From NCBI GenBank assembly GCA_965232815.1, contig OZ247427.1:1054001-1118000 (forward strand): a DNA stretch of 64,000 nucleotides, in the 5' to 3' direction. The notes beneath the pieces are model-generated. The model made no database searches and was not told the origin of the DNA. It was given only the letters and a program-made list of their open reading frames with translations. The position numbers and the translations under genes were made by a program. This DNA comes from Bin87 sp026710825 (GTDB lineage: Bacteria; Chloroflexota; Dehalococcoidia; Lucifugimonadales; UBA3495). Of this stretch, positions 14,841-23,372 are shown in pieces. Each line of letters opens with the position of its first letter. Position 1 is the first letter of the stretch.

Positions 14841-16193
14841 TTAGTCTGTCGCCAGCGACCCCATCGGATCCCACGGCGGCAGCACGATGGGCTCCGTATC
14901 CAGCGCCCGCTGCAATTCCTCGGGCAGGTAGCTCTTCGGCGCGGCAATCTCAAACATGTACTCGGCGAACCACGAGTCGTTCATCAGGAAGAACCCCTTG
15001 TCGCCCACCTTGTCGTCCCAGCTGTTCTCCACCCGCCACCGGCGCGGCTTGCCGTCCACGACGTCCACGCCGGTGAACAGCATGGCATGGGTCATCGCCG
15101 TCTGGTGGTACTCAAGGCGCTCCGCCTTGTCCATTTCGAACGTGGCGTTATACACGCTGCCGTAGTCGAAGAGGTCGGCGTCCCACAGCCCCTTGTCCCG
15201 GTGCATCTGCTTGCCGGTGTCGCAGCCCATCCAAACGGGTGTGCCGTCCTGCAGCATCCGCATGGCGATGTCCTTCATCACATCGATGTCCACGTTCAGG
15301 TATGTGATGCGCGCGCCATCCACCACGTTGCCCAGGTACTGCACCGTGTACGTGCGGCCCGGCGGGCTCGACTCGCGGGGGTCGTGCACCAGGCACACGT
15401 AATCTTCCATGGGCGTGGAGATGTATTTCTCCGCGAACTCCAGCGGCGTCATCGTGCCTTCCCGGTGGAACTCGCCGTCCTTGTCCTTCCACTGCCAGTC
15501 GAACTCGGCCGGCGGGTTGCCCAGGTGGATGCACAGGATCTGGTAGATCGCCTGCAGCGCCTCCTGCTTGGCCTCCCGCATGGAATCCAGCCCGGATTCG
15601 TCGGAGTACAGCCGCCGGATGTTCCGCGCGCCCTGCCGCACCTGGTAGTTCAGGCCGGCGTTCATGCGCATGGAGTTGCCCGAGCTTTCCGTCTCCGGCA
15701 TCACGGTCTTGGGGACCACGCCGTGCTTGCGCACCAGGCTCACGAACATGTCCCACTGCCCGCCGTCGCCCAGTGGCTGGTTCAGCAGCCACGCCACCAC
15801 TCGGTCGTCGATGGGCCGGTCGGCGGTCTCGATGACGGCCTCCAGTATGTAGTTGGCCCGTTCCATCTTGTCCCAGAACATCACGTAGCTCTGGCTGAAC
15901 TCAAACTGTTTCACGTTCAGCAGGTCCCGTGACTCCGCGCGGAACAGGTTGAGGCCGGCGAACATCCAGCAGCGACCCGAACGGGCCTGGTTGGTGACGC
16001 TCCAGTCGTCCAGCACCGTGGAGAACGAGTTGGTCGCCTGCGCCACGATGTTGCGGTTCAGCGCCACGTCATTCACGTCGTGCTGCGTGACAACGTTCTG
16101 CATCAACTGGTGAGCAGGCTGCGCCTCATACGTCTCCTGGAAGCCGGCCAGGGTTGCGCCATCCAGCGCGCCGGGATTGGATTGCGTGGTCAT
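14841..16193 (-). CDS. pepC: C1B papain-like aminopeptidase (PepC/bleomycin hydrolase)
   Basis: A 450-residue cysteine aminopeptidase. Catalytic residues are visible: Q69 and C75 in NQARSGRCWMFAGLN, H368 in MTHAMLFTGVD and N389 in VENSWDDK. Length and motif order match PepC/bleomycin hydrolase, which form hexameric barrels in the cytoplasm and trim peptides from the N-terminus. No signal peptide. It stands alone, bounded by dispersed repeats on both sides. The C-terminal tail (PPWDPMGSLATD) is longer than the tail that self-caps the active site in yeast Gal6, so exact specificity is uncertain. Confidence 0.93.
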   Translation of the reverse strand: MTTQSNPGALDGATLAGFQETYEAQPAHQLMQNVVTQHDVNDVALNRNIVAQATNSFSTVLDDWSVTNQARSGRCWMFAGLNLFRAESRDLLNVKQFEFSQSYVMFWDKMERANYILEAVIETADRPIDDRVVAWLLNQPLGDGGQWDMFVSLVRKHGVVPKTVMPETESSGNSMRMNAGLNYQVRQGARNIRRLYSDESGLDSMREAKQEALQAIYQILCIHLGNPPAEFDWQWKDKDGEFHREGTMTPLEFAEKYISTPMEDYVCLVHDPRESSPPGRTYTVQYLGNVVDGARITYLNVDIDVMKDIAMRMLQDGTPVWMGCDTGKQMHRDKGLWDADLFDYGSVYNATFEMDKAERLEYHQTAMTHAMLFTGVDVVDGKPRRWRVENSWDDKVGDKGFFLMNDSWFAEYMFEIAAPKSYLPEELQRALDTEPIVLPPWDPMGSLATD

Positions 16194-16263
16194 ATTGTGT
16201 CTCCCTATATTTGCCTGTTTTCTGGTAATCGTTCAGATATGGGGTTATGTACTACACGGAACC

Positions 16264-16360
16264 TTCATACCGGCGAAAGCCGGTATCCAGAATATCCTTG
16301 CCCCGCTCAATTTTGCCGGTCCACGGGATGTTTGGATTCCTGCTCAAGCAGGAATGATGT
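16264..16360. repeat. Double-hairpin dispersed element, copy 2
   Basis: ATACCGGC-GAAA-GCCGGTAT then CCAG on the left; GGATTCCTGC-TCAA-GCAGGAAT then GATG on the right, 49 bp apart. Same head-to-head architecture and about the same length as 7626-7724, with different stem sequences and compensatory pairing preserved. Confidence 0.75.
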
Positions 16361-16407
16361 CTGTCCCGGAATAATATCTACCAACTCCAAACGGTTACGT
16401 TTCCTGT

Positions 16408-17586
16408 TCAATCCGCCGCAACTCCCGCCGGCGAAAGGCTCCCCACCACCTCCGTTATCTCCGCCACCGCCCGGTCGATCTCGTCCGCCGTGGTGAATCG
16501 TCCCACCGTTAGTCTCAAGGTACCCATGGCGTACTCGGTGGGCAGGTTCATGGCCTGCAACACGTGGGACACCTCAATCTCGTCGCTGTGGCAGGCCGCC
16601 CCCGCCGACGCTGCCACCGTGGGCAGGCTCGCCAGGACCCGGTCGGCCTCCACGCCCCGGAACGCGATGCTGCACGTGTTGGGCAGCCGCTTGTCCGGAT
16701 GTCCGTTGATCCTCGCGTCGTGCCCCGATTCCAGCAGGCCCGCCTCCAGACGGTCGCGCATCGCCCGCATGTGGTCGGCGTACTCGCCCAGGTTCTGCTC
16801 GATCAGTTCGCAAGCCTTGCCCAGTCCCGCCATCTCAATGACGTTCTCCGTGCCGGCCCGCCGGTTCTGCTCGTGGTTCGCGCCGTGCATCAACTTTGCC
16901 AACTCAACGCCCGGCCGGATGTACAGCGCGCCGATGCCCTTGGGAGCGTAAAGCTTGTGCCCCGCCACCGACAGCAGGTCCACGCCCAGATCGTCCACCT
17001 TCACCGGTATCTTGCCGACAGACTGCGCGCAGTCGCTGTGTACCAGCGCTCCGTGGCGGTGCGCGACCTCGGCGATCTCCGCGATGGGCATGATGGTGCC
17101 CACCTCGTTGTTGGCGTGCATGATCGTGACCAGCAGCGTCTCGGGCGTGATGGCATCCTCAACCTGCTGCGGGTCCACCATCCCGTGCTCGTCCACCGGC
17201 AGGTAGGTGGTGCGAATGCCGTACTGTTCCAGATAGCGGCACACCTCGGTTACCGCCGGATGCTCCACCGCCGTCGTGATGATGTGGTCGCCCCGCTCGC
17301 GGTACGCGCTGACCACGCCCCTGATGGCATGGTTGTTGGCCTCGGTGCCGCCGCTCGTGAATATCAAGTCGTCGACGGCGCAGCCCAGCATCCCTGCAAC
17401 CTGCCGGCGCGCCGCATCGACGCCTTCCCGCGCCGCCATACCAAAAGAATGCCCGCTGGACGGGTTGCCGAACAGCCCATGCACAAAGGGCAGCATCGCC
17501 TCCCCAACCTGCGGGTCAATGGGCGTGGTGGCGTTGTAGTCCAGGTAAATGTCGCTCATATCCGGTTCAACCATCGGGGTCCCCAT
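16408..17586 (-). CDS. Cysteine desulfurase (NifS/IscS family)
   Basis: A PLP enzyme that removes sulfur from cysteine for Fe-S cluster and other sulfur-cofactor assembly. The 392-residue protein has YLDYNATTP near the N-terminus, VEHPAV (H109), the PLP lysine K211 in SVAGHKLYAPKG, RAGTENV, and the catalytic loop cysteine C332 in ASAGAACHS. It is NifS/IscS-like (group I) in loop length. Start could also be the ATG at 17559 (MSDIYLDYNATTP), which fits homologues slightly better. No iscU, iscR or tRNA thiolase neighbour is present, so the sulfur acceptor is unclear. Confidence 0.93.
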   Translation of the reverse strand: MGTPMVEPDMSDIYLDYNATTPIDPQVGEAMLPFVHGLFGNPSSGHSFGMAAREGVDAARRQVAGMLGCAVDDLIFTSGGTEANNHAIRGVVSAYRERGDHIITTAVEHPAVTEVCRYLEQYGIRTTYLPVDEHGMVDPQQVEDAITPETLLVTIMHANNEVGTIMPIAEIAEVAHRHGALVHSDCAQSVGKIPVKVDDLGVDLLSVAGHKLYAPKGIGALYIRPGVELAKLMHGANHEQNRRAGTENVIEMAGLGKACELIEQNLGEYADHMRAMRDRLEAGLLESGHDARINGHPDKRLPNTCSIAFRGVEADRVLASLPTVAASAGAACHSDEIEVSHVLQAMNLPTEYAMGTLRLTVGRFTTADEIDRAVAEITEVVGSLSPAGVAAD

Positions 17587-17661
17587 CGTTTTGCCGCATT
17601 ATAGCCCATGCAGACAACACTCGACCGAGGCAGGCCTACCGGGCATGAAGGGATGTACCCC

Positions 17662-17689
17662 GTAGGGCCGAATAATCATTCGCCCGTAC
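17662..17689. repeat. GTAGGGGCGAAT-family palindrome
   Basis: GTAGGGCCGAAT-AATC-ATTCGCCCGTAC. Two changes from the consensus copy at 14803 (one in each arm). Confidence 0.8.
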
Positions 17690-17727
17690 CCCCGCGGATA
17701 CGCCGATGTCCGTCCAATACACGGTTG

Positions 17728-18567
17728 TCACTTTCCCCTACCGTCGTTCTCCTCCGCCTCCAACCGCCGCTCCAGCCTTTCCAACGTATCCCGCGCCGCC
17801 CGAATCTCCCGCACCATCTGCTCCCGTGAAACCGGCCCCTCCATCTCCGCAGGCCGGTCCCGATCCCGTTCCCGCTTGGCGTCGTCCAGGCTGTTGATGA
17901 TGATGGCGATGAACATGTTGATCACCACGAAAGTGCCCACCACCACGAAGCTCACGAAATAGAGCCACGCCCACGGGTAATGACGCATCGCGGCGTTCAT
18001 CACCTGCGTCCACCCGTCCAGCGTGATGATGTTGAACAGCGTCAGCACCGACAGGCCCAGGTTGCCCCAACGCGCCGGATCGATCTCGTGGAACAGGTGG
18101 AACCCCATGATCGCGTAGATGTACACCACGATGCTCATCAGCATGATCACGTGGCCCACGGAGGGGATGGCGCGGACCAGCGCCGCCACGATGAGCCTCA
18201 AATCCCGTATCGCCGAAATCAACCGCACCACCCGCAGCAGTCGCGCCAGCCGCGCGATCATCGCGAACTGACCCGTCGCCGGCACCAGCGCGAACACGAT
18301 CACCGCGAAGTCAAAGATGTTCCAGCCGTCCCGGAAATACCGCCACGACCTCGGCCACAGCGCCAGCATCTTCAGGGCCGCCTCGACGATGAACACTCCA
18401 AGCGCCGCCTCGTTGCCCATCCTGAGCCAATGGCCATACCGCCCATCAATGGTGTCAGACGTTTCCAGCCCCAGAATGACGCCGTTCACGATGATGACGG
18501 CGATGATGAAATATTCGAACCAGGTGGCGTTGACCAGTCGTGAGGCGAGTTCTACAAGGCGGTACAT
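17728..18567 (-). CDS. Single-domain voltage-gated cation channel (BacNaV-like)
   Basis: The 279-residue protein is a six-helix ion channel subunit that should form a homotetramer. S1 begins WFEYFIIAVIIVNGVILG; S4 is IARLARLLRVVRLISAIRDLR with arginines at 106, 109, 112 and 115 every third position; the pore loop gives the filter TLDGWTQ (182-188); S6 is VVVGTFVVINMFIAIIINS. A cytoplasmic coiled coil follows (about 245-275). NaChBac-type channels have TLESW; here the ring position is Asp (D184) followed by Gly. Start is set at ATG 18567; a GTG at 18630 would add 21 residues. Confidence 0.9.
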   Translation of the reverse strand: MYRLVELASRLVNATWFEYFIIAVIIVNGVILGLETSDTIDGRYGHWLRMGNEAALGVFIVEAALKMLALWPRSWRYFRDGWNIFDFAVIVFALVPATGQFAMIARLARLLRVVRLISAIRDLRLIVAALVRAIPSVGHVIMLMSIVVYIYAIMGFHLFHEIDPARWGNLGLSVLTLFNIITLDGWTQVMNAAMRHYPWAWLYFVSFVVVGTFVVINMFIAIIINSLDDAKRERDRDRPAEMEGPVSREQMVREIRAARDTLERLERRLEAEENDGRGK

Positions 18568-18670
18568 GGCAAAGCGGGCGCTGAAAACCAGGCTTCGGGA
18601 ATTGTATCCAAGGAAACCCTCAACCGCCACACGTCGGCCTTGCCGTGTGGGTGGCCGTAAAGTAGGTCCG

Positions 18671-19885
18671 TCACTTCAGCGCCCGCACCCGCGGCAACGC
18701 CAGGGCGCATGCCGCCGTCGCCGCCAGACCCAGCGCACCCAGCGTCAGTATGGCAATCGACGCGTCGGTGAAATCGGCCCACGCTCCGACCAGCACGCTG
18801 GCGACGGTCAGGAATCCGCGTTCGTACGCCACCACGCTCATCGTGCGCGCCCGGAACCGGTCCGGCACCACGGTCAGCACCACCGTCCCCTGCGTCGTCC
18901 GGTAGTGGGACTGGAACAGCGACATCAGCGCCAGGAACACGAACGCGGCCGGCAGCCATGACGAATGCGAAAACGCCATCGTCGCCACCGAACTGCACGC
19001 CGCAGTGATCAGCAGCAGGTAGCCCCGCCATCGGGGCAGCCCGAACGATGCGATGACGAGCGTGGACAGGAACCCGCCCACGCCGGTCACCGCCAGCAGA
19101 TACCCGCCCATGTCAACGTCCGCGTGCAGCACCTGCGCGGTGAACAGGGGCAGCAGGAACCACACCGGATGCAGGATGGTGTTCGGAATCACCGATACCA
19201 CCATCATCTGCAGTATCTCCCGCTGCTGCCGCCACAGGTACAACAGGCCCTCGCGAAAATCCGCAATCGGCGTGAACCGCTGCGTCCCCTGGTTGGCCGT
19301 CGTGTCCGCGTAGCGCAGGCGGATGGTGAGCAGGAACAGCACCACTCCCACGTACAGGGCGGATTCCAGCGCGAAGTTCCAGAAGTATCCCAGCCAGAAG
19401 ATCAGCAGCCCGCCCACGAACGGACCGAATATGCGCGTGCCGGTGATGGTCAGAACGCTGATGGCGTACGCGTTGCTCACCGCCTCGCGCGGCACCGTAT
19501 TGGACACCAGCACCTGCTGCATCGGCTGCGTGATCGCCAGCAGCGCGCCTGAGATCAGCACGTAGGCATAGGCGTGCCAGGGCCGTATCAACTCGCTGTC
19601 GGCCAGGAACGCGAATGCCAGGGCCAGCGCGGCCGCCGCCGCCTGCACCGTCATCACCAGCTTCCGCCGGTCCAGCCGGTCGCCCAGCACCCCCGTGAGG
19701 GGACTGACCGCCAGGGCTGGCAGCGTGTTGATGGCTCCCACCGACACCACCAGCAACCCGCCCACCGCCGATCCTTCGGATAAATCCTTGACCAGCCACC
19801 CAATGCTCAACAGTTGCAGCCACACCGCGGTGTTGGCGCAGAAGTTGGCGCACCAGAGCAGTCGGAAATCCCGGTACGCCAGCAA
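18671..19885 (-). CDS. MFS transporter (EntS-like MFS_3)
   Basis: A 404-residue 12-helix major facilitator, closest in style to the MFS_3/enterobactin exporter group: AYRDFRLLWCANF at the N-terminus, LTGVLGDRLDRRKLVM as the loop 2-3 motif and PDRFRARTMSVVAYERG in the C-terminal half. It likely exports a small organic molecule by proton antiport. The only usable start in the open stretch is a TTG at 19885; the reading frame upstream to the previous stop has no ATG or GTG, which is unusual. Confidence 0.85.
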   Translation of the reverse strand: MLAYRDFRLLWCANFCANTAVWLQLLSIGWLVKDLSEGSAVGGLLVVSVGAINTLPALAVSPLTGVLGDRLDRRKLVMTVQAAAAALALAFAFLADSELIRPWHAYAYVLISGALLAITQPMQQVLVSNTVPREAVSNAYAISVLTITGTRIFGPFVGGLLIFWLGYFWNFALESALYVGVVLFLLTIRLRYADTTANQGTQRFTPIADFREGLLYLWRQQREILQMMVVSVIPNTILHPVWFLLPLFTAQVLHADVDMGGYLLAVTGVGGFLSTLVIASFGLPRWRGYLLLITAACSSVATMAFSHSSWLPAAFVFLALMSLFQSHYRTTQGTVVLTVVPDRFRARTMSVVAYERGFLTVASVLVGAWADFTDASIAILTLGALGLAATAACALALPRVRALK

Positions 19886-20043
19886 CGCGTCGAACGTCTG
19901 CGGCCGGGGAAGTCTGCGTGTTGGACGGATGGTTGAACCTTTGGAGGTGCGCTACTGCGCGGATGCTTTCGAGCCGCACAATTGTACACGTGTTGCCCCG
20001 AGGACATTGCAGGTCGCCGAGCCCATATTCGCCCACAATGTTC

Positions 20044-20071
20044 GTAGGGGCGAATGATTATTCGCCCCTAC
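20044..20071. repeat. GTAGGGGCGAAT palindrome
   Basis: GTAGGGGCGAAT-GATT-ATTCGCCCCTAC, identical arms to 14803-14830, between an MFS gene and the cupin gene. Confidence 0.85.
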
Positions 20072-20100
20072 CTTGATACCGAAACGTAAACCGGGAAACG

Positions 20101-21174
20101 CTATCCCCTGAAGACGCTCGTGATCGGCTGGTGGCCGGCGTTCTCTTCGTAGGGTTCCTCGCGGTACAGCGACAGGTCCTTGAGCACTGGAATGTCCTGA
20201 ATTGAGAACAGCACCGCCCCATCGGACCCCTCGTTGGCGTGCTCGTGCCACACCCACGGCGGCACCACGAAGAAGTCGCCCTCGCTCCAGTCGAACCGCT
20301 GCCCGTCGATCACGCTGTAGCCCTCGCCCTGGTACACCTGGTAAACGGCGCAACTGGTCTGCCGGTGCGCCCGCGTGCGGATGCCCGGGCGGATCATCTG
20401 CGCCCAGCAGGTCATGGAACGCAGCACCGGGCCGCCCGTCACCGGGTCGCTGAACTCCATCGCCACGTCGTCGAACGGGCTGGCGTCCACCTCGGCCAGG
20501 CGTTGCAGCGCCTCATAGGTCTTGTCCCACTTGTAGTGCCAAAGCGGAGAGTAGTCCACGTTGGGCGCTTCCCACGCCGGCCGCAGCGCGCCCGACGCGA
20601 ACTTGCGCTCCGACTCCGCCACGCCGACGATGGGCTGCTGGTCCTCGGGGTACGCCTCGTAGAAGTTGGCCCGCAGGTAGCGCACCAGCGGCACGTCCAG
20701 CCCGTCCAGCCAGATCATCGGCCCTTCGCCTTCATTCGCGTGGTCGTGCCACGTCCACGACGGCGTCAGAATCAGGTCGCCCGGCTCCATCCAGCACTTG
20801 TCGCCCTCCACGGTGGTGTAGGCCCCTTCGCCCTTCAGGATCCACCGGATGGCCGTCGGCGTGTGGCGGTGCGCCGGCGCGCACTCACCGGGCAGCAGCA
20901 GTTGCAGCGCGGCGGTGATGGTATGCGTCGTTCCGCGATCCAGGCCGGGCGTCGCCAGCCGCAGCGTGCGCCGCTCCACGTCCCGGTCCGGCGTTACCAG
21001 TTCGCCACTCTTGAGCACCAGCGGCTCCACCTCTTCCCAGCGCCACAGGTACGGCTCCATCTCGGGCAGGGGCTCGCCTGCGCCCTGCAACCATCCGGGT
21101 TTCAGCTGAATGCGGTCGGTGACCTCGTAATACTGCCGTTCGTCATCGGTGCGAATTGTGTCCGGTAGCGCCAT
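20101..21174 (-). CDS. Bicupin dioxygenase, gentisate 1,2-dioxygenase-like
   Basis: The 357-residue protein has two cupin domains. The N-terminal one carries the iron site APAHRHTPTAIRW (H102, H104) and WTWHDHANEG (H143), the pattern of gentisate and 1-hydroxy-2-naphthoate dioxygenases. The C-terminal cupin has RTRAHRQTSCAVYQVYQG and WVWHEHANEG, so both domains keep histidines. The expected reaction is extradiol-type ring opening of a hydroxylated aromatic acid. A DinB-type isomerase of the maleylpyruvate isomerase family lies 20 kb away, not adjacent. Substrate is inferred from the family only. Confidence 0.85.
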   Translation of the reverse strand: MALPDTIRTDDERQYYEVTDRIQLKPGWLQGAGEPLPEMEPYLWRWEEVEPLVLKSGELVTPDRDVERRTLRLATPGLDRGTTHTITAALQLLLPGECAPAHRHTPTAIRWILKGEGAYTTVEGDKCWMEPGDLILTPSWTWHDHANEGEGPMIWLDGLDVPLVRYLRANFYEAYPEDQQPIVGVAESERKFASGALRPAWEAPNVDYSPLWHYKWDKTYEALQRLAEVDASPFDDVAMEFSDPVTGGPVLRSMTCWAQMIRPGIRTRAHRQTSCAVYQVYQGEGYSVIDGQRFDWSEGDFFVVPPWVWHEHANEGSDGAVLFSIQDIPVLKDLSLYREEPYEENAGHQPITSVFRG

Positions 21175-21436
21175 CGGATTGCCTCCTCTCGTCGAGTCTT
21201 GTCCCCGTCCTTGTTACCTCGCTGTGATATGCGCCGAATTGTAGACGCGTCAGCACGATATGTCACGTTCGGGGCAGGATTACCCATCATGCTTGCGAAA
21301 GCCGTAGCTGCGCCTCTGGCGTGCCGGAATCCAGTGATCCTGTACGCAAGCCGACTTCGGCAGGGTGTTAGAATCATTTATGCGCACCCAGCGCACCAAC
21401 CACGGACACATCACGCCCCAGCGATGGAGGACGATC

Positions 21437-21997
21437 ATGGCCCGACTACCAATAGTTACCCGCGACATGGTGCCCGCAGAGTTCCAGGACGCCTTCGACG
21501 AACTCACCCGCGACACCGGCGGCACCATCACCGGCGGCCCCTACTCCATAGCCATCAACAGCCCCGAGATGGCGCGCCGGCGCAGCAGCCTGACCAACTA
21601 TCTGCGTTTCGAGAGCACCTTCTCCAAGCGCATCCAGGAATTGGCGATCCTGGTCACCGCCCGCAACTTCGACTGCCCGTACATCTGGAATGCTCACGCT
21701 CCGGCCGCCCGACGCGAGGGTGTCGCCGACGCCCTGGTGGACGCCATCCGCGACCGCAAGCCGCTGCCCGACATGGCCGCCGATGAGCAGGCCATCGTCA
21801 ACTTCTGCAACGAGTTCTACGCCAACTGCCGCGTTTCAGGGTCCACCTTCCAGATCGCCCTGGAGCAGTTCGGCGCCCAGCACCTGGTGGAAATCACCGC
21901 GCTCATGGGCAACTACGCCCAGACCGCCTTCTTCCTCAACGCCTTCGAGGTCGAACTCCCCGCCGACCGCACGGAGCCCGTCCTGCCGGTTAGCTGA
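21437..21997 (+). CDS. Carboxymuconolactone decarboxylase/AhpD-like protein
   Basis: A 186-residue all-helical protein of the CMD/AhpD fold: RFESTFSKRIQELAILVTARNFDCPYIWNAHAPAARREGV is the core helix pair. The AhpD CxxC is replaced by C-P-Y-I-W-N-A-H, so thiol-peroxidase chemistry is unlikely, while H and E residues typical of decarboxylase-type members remain. GGPYSIAINSPEMARRRS at the N-terminus is common in uncharacterised members beside catabolic genes. ATG 21437 is preceded by GGAGGACGATC; a GTG at 21365 would add 24 non-homologous residues. Confidence 0.88.
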   Translation: MARLPIVTRDMVPAEFQDAFDELTRDTGGTITGGPYSIAINSPEMARRRSSLTNYLRFESTFSKRIQELAILVTARNFDCPYIWNAHAPAARREGVADALVDAIRDRKPLPDMAADEQAIVNFCNEFYANCRVSGSTFQIALEQFGAQHLVEITALMGNYAQTAFFLNAFEVELPADRTEPVLPVS

Positions 21998-22030
21998 GCA
22001 GCCAGCGGGAAAGAGCGACCACCCATCGCC

Positions 22031-22063
22031 TGACCGGTTGCTCACAATTGACCGGTTGCTCAC
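22031..22063. repeat. 15-bp direct repeat before the kinase-like gene
   Basis: TGACCGGTTGCTCAC occurs at 22031-22045 and again at 22049-22063, 18 bp apart, ending 12 nt before the ATG at 22076. It could be an operator for a dimeric regulator or a local slippage duplication. Confidence 0.6.
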
Positions 22064-22075
22064 CATCAACGCCGC

Positions 22076-23260
22076 ATGATCCAGAAACCAGCGATACCCG
22101 ACAGCGCCGCCGCCATCACGGCCGAGTGGATGCAGACGGCCCTCCGTGCCAGCGGCGCGTCGCCGGTTCCGGCCATCAGGTCGGTCTCGGTGGAAGTGAT
22201 TGGCGTGGGCAAGGGTCTGGTGGGCACTCTTGCGCGCTGTCGTCTGACCTACGATGGAGGTGAGCATGGGGGCCCCACTTCGGTCGTGGTCAAACTGCCG
22301 GGGACCGATCCCAAGAGCCGGCGGATGAGCAAACGCCTGATGCTCAACCGGCGCGAGTTCGCGTTCTACAGCCGGATCGCGCCTCACGCTCCCATTCGAA
22401 CGCCGGCCCTGCTGTACGGGGACTTCGAGGAGCGCAGCCAGCGCTTCGTGTTCGTGCTCGAGGACCTGAGCGCGATGACCACGGTTGACCAGATTGAGGG
22501 TCTCAACGCGGCGCAGGCCATGACTGCCATCAGGTCGCTCGCCAGGCTGCACGGACATTTCTGGAACAAACCGGATCAGCCTCCGCTCGTAGGCTGCCAC
22601 GATACCCTCGACCCCAAGCTAATGCCGTTGGCGCAACTTGCGTACCTGGCTTTTTTGCCTCCGGCGCTGGACAATTTTGACCACCTGTTTACCCCCCAGA
22701 GGCGCCGGCTGGCCGAGGCGCTCGCAACCAGGATGCTCGATTACATCGCAGACGCGGCGACTGGACCGCGAACCTTCGCTCACGGCGACTTTCGAGCGGA
22801 CAACATGTTCTTCGGCTCCGGCGATCAGGACGACTTCGCCGTGGTCGATTGGCAGGTCAGCGGACTGTCCACCGGCCCGGCCGACCTGGCCTTTTTCCTT
22901 GGCGGTAGTGTTTCCACCGAATTGCGCCGGAAAATCGAACGCGACGCGGTTGAGGAATATCATGCCATCATCTGCGGCATGGGAGCACAGGATTTCACCT
23001 TCGACGATTGCTGGCGCCTTTACCGGCAGAGCATGCTGGGTCACCTCATCGTTTCTGTGTTCGTTTGTGGCGGGTTGAATCAGGACGACCAACGGAGCCG
23101 CCTGCTGGTAGAGACCATCGCCCGACGGATACTGACCGCCATTGATGACCTGGATGCGGACGAGTTTTTACCGTCCCGCCCGCCGACATTCAGCCGAGCC
23201 AACCTGGTCGCCACGTTGGTCGGCGGCGCGTTTAAGGCTTACAGAACAATAACCCGGTAG
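22076..23260 (+). CDS. Aminoglycoside phosphotransferase/ecdysteroid kinase-like protein
   Basis: A 394-residue protein with the protein-kinase-like fold of the APH/EcKinase group. K73 in VVVKLPG is the ATP-binding lysine and E94 in RREFAFYSR its partner. The catalytic loop is HGDFRADN (236-243, D238) and the metal-binding aspartate is in VVDWQ (D258). It should phosphorylate a small-molecule hydroxyl; in soil and marine bacteria relatives are often in lipid or steroid catabolic regions. The start is the ATG just after a 15-bp direct repeat. Confidence 0.85.
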   Translation: MIQKPAIPDSAAAITAEWMQTALRASGASPVPAIRSVSVEVIGVGKGLVGTLARCRLTYDGGEHGGPTSVVVKLPGTDPKSRRMSKRLMLNRREFAFYSRIAPHAPIRTPALLYGDFEERSQRFVFVLEDLSAMTTVDQIEGLNAAQAMTAIRSLARLHGHFWNKPDQPPLVGCHDTLDPKLMPLAQLAYLAFLPPALDNFDHLFTPQRRRLAEALATRMLDYIADAATGPRTFAHGDFRADNMFFGSGDQDDFAVVDWQVSGLSTGPADLAFFLGGSVSTELRRKIERDAVEEYHAIICGMGAQDFTFDDCWRLYRQSMLGHLIVSVFVCGGLNQDDQRSRLLVETIARRILTAIDDLDADEFLPSRPPTFSRANLVATLVGGAFKAYRTITR

Positions 23261-23372
23261 CTCCGAGTAATGTGGATAGTCGCCACTAAGCCGATTGCGA
23301 TTCCGCACGGGTCACTTTTTGTCGGTCTTGGCGGCTATTCCACCCCTCCACGCAGGACATCGCCGGAACATC

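Noticed and set aside
21275..21335. Possible further copy of the ATTCC...GGAATCCAG hairpin.
   Set aside because: Only the tail CGGAATCCAG and a CTTGCGAAAGC core resemble it; pairing is poor.
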